DNA of 64,000 nucleotides from Albugo candida (lineage: Eukaryota; Oomycota; Peronosporomycetes; Albuginales; Albuginaceae), in the NCBI GenBank assembly GCA_905220665.1, contig CAJNAR010000145.1, positions 1,116,001 to 1,180,000 on the forward strand. The letters run 5' to 3'. A model generated the notes under the pieces. The model worked only from the letters and a program-made list of their open reading frames with translations, was not told the origin of the DNA and did no database searches. Below, piece by piece: positions 13,301 through 21,430 of this stretch (position 1 is its first letter; each line of letters begins with the position of its first letter). The position numbers and the translations under genes are program-made.

Positions 13301-14058
13301 GACCCGTTTGGTGGCCCGTGTATACGTTTGGATACATGAACACGTTCACACGTTTCCAATGGAGCTACATATCGGAACAAATTGGCGATTTTTGGTCGAT
13401 AGAAAACCAAGATTGAGAGAGAAACTGCATTGAGAAGCCAAATGACGATAAATATTTTGATAAGAACCAAATTTGGATCGAGAAGACGTTGAGAGAATAC
13501 ACCGTTGTTGTCGCTAATGAGAAGGATAAGCGTCACATTCAAAAGTGCTACTGTCATCAAAGTAGTATACAGGGCGAAGGTACCATACGAGGAATTACTG
13601 TAACCAGTCTGAACCATGATGTCCATCTGTTCCTGCATAGTGAACGCTTTATCGGAAATAAGCATTGTGTCGAGCGGTGGGCGGGTCCATTTTGATGGAC
13701 TTTGGGACCGACGCAGAACTGTTTGTCGGATGACGAAGTAAGCTTTGATGTGGCGCAGTAGAAACCATGTACACACTAACGCGATCGCTGCGATGAGGAA
13801 AACGTACAAAGCAGTGAGTGGAGGGGCGTACATATTTGAATATCGATAGTGCCGAGGGGGTGGGGAAAACACGCATTCTTTTTTCGCGGTTATGCGAAGT
13901 GTACCATCGGGTTGCATCAGAGAAAAACATTTGGCATTGAGAGGGAATGAGGCATTGTTATTGCGAGGATTCTGAGGAGAAGTCCAATATTCAGAAGGCT
14001 GGTTCGAATTTTGTGCGAGAGATTGATTATAAATGAAGCAGCGGTAGGGAATGTGCAT
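10318..14058 (-). CDS. P5-type (P5B-like) cation-transporting ATPase
   Basis: A single uninterrupted frame of 1246 residues. P-type ATPase landmarks appear in order: the dephosphorylation loop ESALTGES near residue 455, the phosphorylation site CFDKTGTITE near 626 (Asp is the phospho-acceptor), and the hinge GMCGDGGNDCGAL near 960, whose CGAL ending marks the P5 subfamily. About ten to eleven hydrophobic segments are visible, the first at about residues 95-115. By family, P5B enzymes (ATP13A2-like) export polyamines from endolysosomes. The M4 segment reads NPLLP near residue 584, where P5B proteins normally have PPALP, so substrate choice may differ. An upstream minus-strand frame (14059 to about 14351, with a repeated S/Q-DGTL pattern) could supply a spliced N-terminal exon, but I could not fix the join. 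Confidence 0.9.
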   Translation of the reverse strand: MHIPYRCFIYNQSLAQNSNQPSEYWTSPQNPRNNNASFPLNAKCFSLMQPDGTLRITAKKECVFSPPPRHYRYSNMYAPPLTALYVFLIAAIALVCTWFLLRHIKAYFVIRQTVLRRSQSPSKWTRPPLDTMLISDKAFTMQEQMDIMVQTGYSNSSYGTFALYTTLMTVALLNVTLILLISDNNGVFSQRLLDPNLVLIKIFIVIWLLNAVSLSILVFYRPKIANLFRYVAPLETCERVHVSKRIHGPPNGSDENGSWVSLKSMEETVRVHTTLEGDRFIELEHFRYIYDEFARKFVPGVIVLPDTIHQLHVEGHYGLTTREYQRRIDTLGPNTLHLRMPSLFELFLHEIGSLFYVYQLLCYFVWFFTGYVVIAFLNIVVIIAVLISNIITKRHRMSAVAHLTCHQNDTVAVLRDGVWKLISCLELVPGDLVRVVQDWDIPCDMVLLRGSVVCDESALTGESMPVQKFSISNEPENVFYYPNGNGKKHTLFAGTRTLAGDQEIVALVYFTRAQTCRGQLVQMILSPRRLRFKYQEELQWIIWVLAGCGLACAYLAMWFLVRGVVLESKYFTFIYGVFMFSAVLNPLLPVVLTAGHIRTGQRLFDAGVYCLEPARLPLCGIIQVFCFDKTGTITEQGLQFWATLPVTRAKFMEAKVENGSSLQFAMASCHSVVSVDGKLAGDDVEVEMFKHTGWALLQDHQNDSVLSTDRMHELQVIKRFEFDHERMSMSVIVRERSTGNCFVFCKGSYEKIQEISISESIPSDYRSIAQDSSRNGLYVLGIAYKCLELDTLDMVCSDRNSAENGLTLLGLILFQNELKKDSQKAVAALKQGNIRPVMLTGDNSMTSCFVARAVGILEPNAQVILADIESTKAGKLLVWRDIDTEAVFTAEQVRSMLYESEEAVLELAVTCSAFEALKKLDWVDQLLFRIRIFSRMTPASKADCVERYGRAGVVTGMCGDGGNDCGALRAAHVGLALTRSKTCVVAPFTSSNSIQSVVTLCLEGRATLANYSASLRFIILYGLIGIGLRFVMYSNNVFIGQLAFTFSDGVILMGLFYGIIQCRPHQTLGRERPTSNLLGAPLYFSLVGQVLIHSCFLILSVHHLTTQSWYCPFAPDRINLIKWWELQDNHLSTCLWVTACFQQLASGLTCCLGAHFRRPMWSNGFLWIYAAFVFAFLGVIFLGEPTALTDLFRVASSTNVIGLPEIPLPFSYRCELVGIGAANLVACFVYEKVFVLGLIQKYARRG

Positions 14059-14687
14059 TGCATCGTATGGTTAAGTGTTCCATCAGACTGAAATATAGAC
14101 GATAATCGACATAGATGACTTGAGTTTGTATACCGAAATGTCGGCGTGAGGGGTGTATACATCTTGTGCGGGTAATCTACACGACGGGGTAAATTCCAGC
14201 CATGTTTGTAATATATCCCATACTCGCTACCATGGGGACGCGTATACTTTGTATACAAAAGTCGTATGGTTGGCGTATATTCGCAACACCAGTACTCGGG
14301 GTTATGGTGTATAGGACACGCAGGATACTCGGATCGTGATTTAGACATCATGGACTCAAGAAGTTGCGTCAAAACTGAAACAAGCAGAATGCACGGACAA
14401 TTTGTAGCGATCGAATGCTTCCATATATGTCTCGACACGTTCGATCAAGTAAGAAGCGCCACCATTACGATTAGCAATAGTTACTTATCAAGTAAAGGAG
14501 GTTTACACGAACCGTAACCTAGCTTCCGTTACTGTAAGCTGTTCTATAAAAGGTTATCCTTATTTATATCCCTTCGCAAGATTAGTACCGCGTGAAAATA
14601 TAGCGATATGTTGCTGCAACACTTGCATTTCATTCCGTAATACTTCAAGAAAACGTTCTTATTCTTACGTCGTGAGTCACGAATTTG

Positions 14688-15989
14688 ATGGCGAAAAACG
14701 AACGAAAGCATCCCGAACTCGATGATGATGAGTTAGATATTGAAATACGTCCCTGCGCACCCATCGATGACGTGTTTGCGGATGGCACGCAGCAGGATTC
14801 TTTGGCAAAGGGGAAGGGAAAACGTGCCACAGTATGGAAATCGAACGTCGAGTCCACAGCGCTGGAAATGTGTGAAGAAACAATGGAAAATGAACCACAA
14901 CCAACAGCGAGAAGGTTTTTCCGGAATATTCTAAAACTACCTAATACGGCCATCAAGCAAACGTGGAGCAAGCTAGACATTTCAGAGGAAGGTATTTGCG
15001 AGGCAGAGCAGTATGGAGAATGTCGCGATGGATGGGTTTACAAAACCATTCACGATTTGCTATTTGGAAGCAACACGATGCAAGGGCAAATTTGTGGTGT
15101 TTTATTACTCCTTATGATATCCACAAGCGTTATTTTAGGTTTGTTTCTGATGAAATGTGGCTGAAAAGTACTAATGATCCCGAATGTAGCCACATTGGAT
15201 AGCGTTCATTCCATTCGATTAGAATATGGTGAAACAATCTACACGCTCGAAGCTATTTTCACACTTATCTTTGCCGTCGAGTACATCCTTCGTGTCAGTT
15301 GTCTTCGGAAACCAAGCGAATACGTATGCAGCGCCATGGGAATCGTCGATATTTCGTCCATTGTACCGACTTTTATAAGTATGTGCGTATTTTTCGAGTT
15401 TTATTACGTCATCTGACAAAAACGTGTAGCTTTTTTCATTCCTCACGCTCGTCCATTGGCTGATTTAGCGACATTGCGGATTTTTCGCGTGATTCGGGTT
15501 TTCCGGGTCCTTCGTTTGGTACGGTTTGTTGATGCTGCGCGCGCACTGGAAGACAACATTGATGCCAACAAACTTCGAATTGCTGTATTCATGTTTTCTG
15601 TCTTCTCTATGATCGTCGTGATTGGTTGTACAATGTATTTGATCGAAGGAGAAGCAAATGGGTTTTCAAACATACCCGTTTCATTGTATTGGGCTGTGGT
15701 TACCTTAACTACGGTCGGGTACGGTGATATCGCACCTCTGACAGTGCCTGGTCGATTGCTAGCTACGATGGTTATGTTCTCGGGTTATGGTGTCATCGCA
15801 TGTCCGCTCGTACTTAACACACAGACAGAACAAGAGAAACTTGGAATGCATTGCGAATGCGTTCGTTGTTTTCGGCGATTGCATCAAGAGGATGCCAACT
15901 TTTGCCGTCATTGTGGGGCTGCATTGCGCGCCACAACAAAGTCACGCAAGAAAATAACTGAAGTTTCCAAAGAGGTTGTCCCATTGTAA
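14688..15989 (+). CDS. Voltage-gated potassium channel with C-terminal zinc ribbon
   Basis: Three exons (14688-15138, 15190-15378, 15430-15989) give 399 residues. After an acidic cytoplasmic leader of about 135 residues come six membrane segments. S4 reads RIFRVIRVFRVLRLVRF with regularly spaced arginines (voltage sensor), and the pore loop contains TLTTVGYGD, the K+ selectivity filter. S6 carries a glycine hinge. No T1 tetramerisation domain is visible. The tail after S6 holds two CxxC pairs (CECVRC and CRHCGAAL) about 19 residues apart, a zinc-ribbon pattern not usual in Kv channels. The first ATG is at 14688. A TTTCATTCCGTAAT motif about 57 nt upstream resembles an initiator. Channel identity is firm; the zinc ribbon is inferred from cysteine spacing. 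Confidence 0.92.
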
Positions 15990-16225
15990 TGTATTATAAA
16001 CGGGTCTGACCCGAGTATTTTATTTCACATGTTTCGTTGTCTTCGTTTGGGTCGTTGTCGACCCGTCGGACGTATCGCTTCTGCCGAACTCGGAAGACGC
16101 AATGCTTGCGGCGTGGTGGCGTTTTCAGAATGCATGGGCCAATGCTCCTTCTCTTCTTCTGGCTCTTGGCTAGCACGTCCGCTGGAACCGGCTGAACTCT
16201 GCAACACCTCAATCAAACGATCGCG

Positions 16226-19200
16226 CTACATCACAAATGAGACTCCCTGTTGATCGCTTTCAATATCACGACCAACCTGTTCGATTTCCTGTTCATACTT
16301 TGCTGCAAATCGCTTAAATTTACTTCGTGATCGCTCCAATTGCTATTTCATTAGATCTGAGAATTATCCATCATCTGATTCTGATTCGTACCTGAATAGT
16401 GGAATCTTGTCGATGCAATTGCTCCTCCAATTCTTTGCACTTTTCCTGTGCCTTCAACAGCGCACAAATCGGTAAAAGCACTGGAGACTTTTCTGTACCA
16501 TCTGTTCTTTCCGACCGCGTCCCAGTCATCCCCAATTCGGCGCTTTCAGCGCTGTCAGGTGTCATATATAGATCTGCCACTAGCATATCGGGTGAGCACC
16601 TCCGGCCTTCTGCGCTTCCGTACACACTCTCAAGCTCACGTGCAAGCACATCTCTCTGCTCCTTCATAGCTGTCAATTCAGCCTCTTTTTCAGCCAACTT
16701 CTGACGTACTAAAGTCGCCACACCTTCCAATTTCGCATTTCGAACTTGTTCCATCTGAATCTGATCTCGAAAACGTTTACTTTCCAATTGGAACGATCCA
16801 ATTTTCGCTTCCATTTGGACGATTTTCTGAGCAGAAGCTGCACGTTGAGCTTCCGCACCATACCTTTGTGCCGATATCTCTGTCGAAATGGATCGTTGCG
16901 TCGTCACAGCTCCCTCCAACGCCAATTCTCGCGCTCGTGCACCCGCTAACGCTTCTTCCTTTTCACGTAAATGATCTGTTAAGTGTGATATCTGATCCCG
17001 ATAAGTTGTTATTTCCAACTGATAATTCGAACTCTTAACTCCCTCGGCCTCTTTCCCTCGCTCCATTTCCTCAATCCGCTTCCTCAAAGCCTCATTTACA
17101 CTCGTGAGTTCCTCATTTATTCGACTCATTTCATTTCGGCCAATTTGAACGCCTTCCAATTGCTTCGCTACCGATCGTAACGTACTTTCCAAATCATCGC
17201 GTTCAACCTCGAGACCGTCACGCAGTCGTTCCACCATTTGAATCCGCTGTTTGAGCTGTACTGCTCGCTCTTCCATTTGTCCGAGCTGTACCCTCATCAT
17301 CGAGCACTCTTCACTCACATTCTGATTCTCTGAGGTCATATTCTCTAAATCGGTCAATAACGCTTTTCTCTCATGAATCTCAAGCAGACGTTCTTGTTCC
17401 AATCGATCAATCTCAACTCTCCCTTTGCGGACCGCTGATTCCATCTCCACGAGCCGATTTTCCGTTTGCTCCATTCGATCCTCAAGAGATCGTTTCTGAT
17501 TCAGTGTCTGATTCAACTCACCCAATTCCATAGCGTGCTGTTCATGCATCTTTTTCTCGGCAGTTTCCATGCCGGCAATCTTCTCCATCAATGTATCCAT
17601 CTGATCGTGCAGAGAGTCATTCTCTTGCTCGATAGCCTCGAGAGATTGTCGGGCGCATGACAACTCACTCAAAAGCGTCGAGGACGTCTCCTCATGAGTA
17701 CGTGATCGACCGCGAGCTTCTTCGAGCTGAAGACGCACACGTTCCAATTCCCGCTCCACCTGACCGACATGAGCATCAGCCTCATCACGTGATGATTGCA
17801 TCCGATCCAAAAGCGCTTTGCTCTGTTCAAGACTTGAGGCTTTTTCCAATAACAACTCATCTTTCTCGGCATTTCGACTTTGAGTCTCAAGCAAAAGAGC
17901 TTCGATCCGATTGTGAGATTGACGCGCTTGTGAGAGCTCTTCTTCCAACAAGACAATTCGCTTTTGGGCGCTTTGATGCTCACGTTTCTCGCGATCCATC
18001 TGAGTCTCCATTTCGTGGAATTGACTCGATACAAACTTGAGACGATTCTGCGCTTCCTGAAGCTGTTGTGTCATTTCCAGCGACTTGGTACGATCCATAG
18101 CTGCTTGATGATGCGTCCATCCGAGCTGTTTGCATTCCATATCGCTTGTAAGCTGTTCGTATTGGGTTTCGAGATACTGAGCGCGTTGGAGAGCAGAACG
18201 AAGTTCCAAGCTGCTTTTCTCATACTTGTTCATCCATTCTTCCTTTTCACGTTGAGCTAGAGTTTGATTCTGCTCCAACAAAGCGATTTCTTTCTGGAAT
18301 CGAAGTAGTTCCTCTTGGAGACGACGATCTGTCTGTTTCGATGCGTCCAAACGAGCACACAACTGAGTATTCTCGTCGCGAAGACTTTCAGATTGTTTTC
18401 GTAGCGATACAACTTCCGACTCGAGACGGATGGATGCGGTTTCCAGTGCTTCGACGCGACTTGCGTCCGGTTTGGACACACGAAGAAGAGCGTTTTCATT
18501 CTGAAGTGTTTCGATCTCTGTCAATTGGACACGAATAAGAGCCATTTTATCCTCCAGTGCGTGTTGTGCTTGTTCTCGTTCGAGCTGAAGCATTCGATTT
18601 GATTCCTCGAGTTTTTTCAGCTCCATCTCAACAACTTGCGTCTCCAATTTGCTCTCTTGAATGCGTTTCTCAGCCTCAACGAGATCTTCCATCAGTTTTT
18701 GACGTTGTTGCCGATTCTGCTCGCGTTCCTGTTGTAGCCATTTGCGTTCTTGTGCGATTAAACTGCGATATCGATGGCCCGGCGCTGCGTCGTCCTCCAT
18801 TTTCGCGTGAGCATTATCTCGTTCTCGGATCAGACGTTCCATTTCTCCGTCCCGAGACGCCAGAACGCGATTTAGACGCTGTGTTTCCTGGTCTCGATCG
18901 TTGAGAACAGTGTCCATGGAACGTAATTCCCGATGCAAGCTCACATTCTTCTCACTTTCCAGACGTAATTGTTCCTCAACAGCGCTCAGATTCGATCGTG
19001 TGAGCTCCAATTCCCGCGTTTGACTCAAGTATGACGTCTGTAGCTCAGAGAGTTGCTGTTGTAAGCGATTCTGTTGCGATTGAAGCGCCTGAGCTTGTGC
19101 TTTTGTTTGTGACAAATCACTCAGTAACACGCGATTATGAGCCATTGCATTGTTCAGTGCGTTAGTGTATGAGATCTTATCGTAATGACATGCGCGGAGA

Positions 19201-20614
19201 GCGTCTTCCAAGCGATTTTTCTGCTGAATGAGTTGCTCCATTTCGGGAGTCGTTGCCTCAGGATCGGTCTCTTGCTCACGTGTCAGCATCAATTCATCTC
19301 GTTCTTGTTGCGTTGAAAGAAGCTTGCCCTGCAGCTCTTCATTCTCACGCTGAAGCTCCTCGCAAAGCTGCTGGAATCGACGTAATTCAGTTGATAATTC
19401 TTCTTGGACACGCAAACGACCCGAAACTTGAGCGAGTTTTGCTTCATACTTTGCCGTTTGATCCGTCAGAAAATCGATATGTGCGTTCAATTGTTCGACT
19501 TGGACGTCATCCTCTTTAATCGCTGAGGTTGATTCTGTGTTTGTGGGAAGGGAGGCAAGCTGTTGGGGAGTGGTATGATGTCGTTCTGTGGACATCTTAC
19601 TCGCCAGACGCTTTATTTCGAGGTCGCGAGCTTGGAGCTGAGCTTGGAGGAGATCGCAGTGCTTTTGGAGTGCTGTGTGGTCTTTTGTGAGCGTTTGCAC
19701 GCTATTTTCAAGCTGGGCAATCAGCTGACGCTTCTTGTCGTTGGAATGAAGCAATTGAGGCGATTTTGGCTTTGTTTCGGGAAGAAAAGCTTCACCTGTG
19801 ATTTCGATCCGCTTCGATAAAAAGCGTTAAAATGGCCAAAAAAGAGGGAAAATGGTACCGGAGGGAGCGGAGGGATCTCTGCCGTTTGTAAGGCTTCTGT
19901 TTGGAGCAAAATTTCCATTTTGTTGCGCAGATTTTCGATAGTTTGATCCTACAAAACGCCTCAGTTTGTATTTTGGGCCATTTACGTCGTACTTTATCGC
20001 GCAATTGCGCAATCAATTGGTTGTTTGTGAAGAGGAGATGTTTAACTTCATCTCTGGCGCTTTGTACATTCAAATGACACGCATTTTCGCGCTCTGAAAG
20101 GCTTTCTTCCTGCTGTATGAGCTCTAAATGAAGCTTTCGAGGATGTGAATACCGATCAAGATACCGGTAACTAACGGTACGAACACTGTTATTTTCTTGA
20201 ATCAAATTGGTGTTTTCTTGCTGCAGAAAGGAGAGCATTTGACGTTGTTGCTCGCACTCGCGATTAAAGGCGATGGTGGAGGTCTCTAAAGACGAATTAC
20301 GCTCCGTAATGTGAACGATATCGGTGAGTAGATGATGGACGAGCGGTACGCTGTCAAAACTGAGCGGCTACAGGAGAAATTAGACGAGCAAACGTGATCT
20401 TAGAAGAACGTTTATGACGTACTTCTGTGTACTCCATAGCTCGTAACTGATTCTGAACGCTTGCCATGTCATTGGATAGTGTCTGTAAGACATTCTCTTT
20501 CGTGTGTTGTGAGGAGAATGTGGCAGAGGAAGGAGATCGCGGCGATACATTTTCCATTGAATCGCGTTGCGAAAAGCGTAGACCCGTGCTGTCGGTACTA
20601 CCGGTACTACTCAT
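16226..20614 (-). CDS. CEP135: CEP135/Bld10-like centriolar coiled-coil protein
   Basis: Five exons (20423-20614, 19993-20367, 19859-19948, 16392-19811, 16226-16342) sum to exactly 1398 codons. Almost the whole 1397-residue protein is heptad-rich coiled coil. Beyond general coiled-coil character, the N-terminal region matches CEP135: VPLVHHLLTDIVHITE corresponds to the conserved PLVEKLFSDLVHTTE, followed by a NNQL..QL stretch and HIDFLTDQ resembling the CEP135 QVDFLQQ segment; near the C-terminus EISAQRYGAEAQRA resembles its ISTERYERERA. CEP135/Bld10 connects the cartwheel to centriole microtubules. The last exon is supported by a good GTACGA..AATAG intron and an open frame ending at 16226. 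The start at 20614 is the second in-frame ATG; one at 20653 would leave only 15 bp to the divergent PSMD9 start. Confidence 0.75.
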
Positions 20615-20659
20615 GCTAGACGATATACCGATACTGCAAAAGACCGGTACCATACCGGT
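20593..20659. promoter_or_regulatory. Bidirectional promoter with repeated ACCGGTAC-type motifs
   Basis: The start codons of the CEP135-like gene (20614, minus) and PSMD9 (20669, plus) are only 54 bp apart. In and around this gap the motif ACCGGTA or a close variant occurs five times, in both orientations, near 20593, 20601, 20625, 20643 and 20652. The density and palindromic character suggest a shared regulatory site; function is inferred. Confidence 0.4.
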
Positions 20660-20668
20660 TCAGCTTTC

Positions 20669-21430
20669 ATGGCGGAAGGAAACGCACTCAAAGAATTCGA
20701 CGCATTACGCGCTAAAAAAACCGAATTGGAGGATGAAATCGCATCAATTACCAAAGAATTAACATCCGGACCGATGGCTGTAGGCATAAAGGGCCCTCTC
20801 GTCGACTCTGAAGGCTTTCCCCGCGCTGATATCGACATATACACCGTACGACATCAGCGACATCGATTGGCAACACTCCAAACAGATCACTTGTCCACAA
20901 TGCGTCGAATCGAAACACTTCTCCCAATGTACCTCCACAATCTCTCCATTTTTTTATTCTAACGACACGCTGTAGTCTTTTACATCCACAAACTCCAAAT
21001 ACCTTTTCGGAAACACCCGCCAACACTTCGCGCGCTTTGCCAAAGACACGCGCCAAACCATTCGCAAGCATCCAATCCGTCGAACAAAGTTGAGATATAT
21101 TTCCATATATGTGATAAAGCATACGCTAATGCTGTCATCCAATAAGACTCACCAGCAGCGAGCGCCGGACTCGAGCCAAATGACCTGATCGTTCGATTTG
21201 GAAGCGCAGATGCAAGCAATCATCGGAATCTCGCAGCCATTCGGGATATCGTTTCGCATCACCTCAACCAGCCCATTGCAATTGAGATACTTCGTCATTC
21301 AAACACGGAAACCGAATCATTGAAACTCATTCATTTAGAATTGATTCCACAGCGATGGAGTGGGAACGGAACGCTTGGATGTCAATTTGCGGCTTCATCA
21401 AACTCGCACATTCTTTCCGTCGGAAATTAA
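20669..21430 (+). CDS. PSMD9: 26S proteasome non-ATPase subunit 9 (PSMD9/Nas2-like PDZ chaperone)
   Basis: Three exons (20669-20928, 20976-21088, 21147-21430) give 218 residues; human PSMD9 has 223. The N-terminal helical hairpin ends in FPRADIDIYTVRHQRHRL, the typical PSMD9 signature, followed by a PDZ-like domain beginning FASIQSVEQNSPAASAGL and DLIVRFGS and ending RWSGNGTLGCQF. The protein is an assembly chaperone for the proteasome base and binds the C-terminus of Rpt5. Introns are 47 and 58 nt. Its last 33 coding bases overlap, on the opposite strand, the final codons of the channel gene at 21398-24091. Confidence 0.93.

Noticed and set aside
13917..14438. Minus-strand frame upstream of the ATPase as an independent gene
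   Set aside because: Begins with GTG and overlaps the ATPase start in another frame; kept only as a possible 5' exon source.
17657..18040. 127-codon plus-strand frame within the CEP135-like gene
   Set aside because: Antisense to a conserved coiled coil; long antisense frames are common over Glu/Lys-rich coding sequence.
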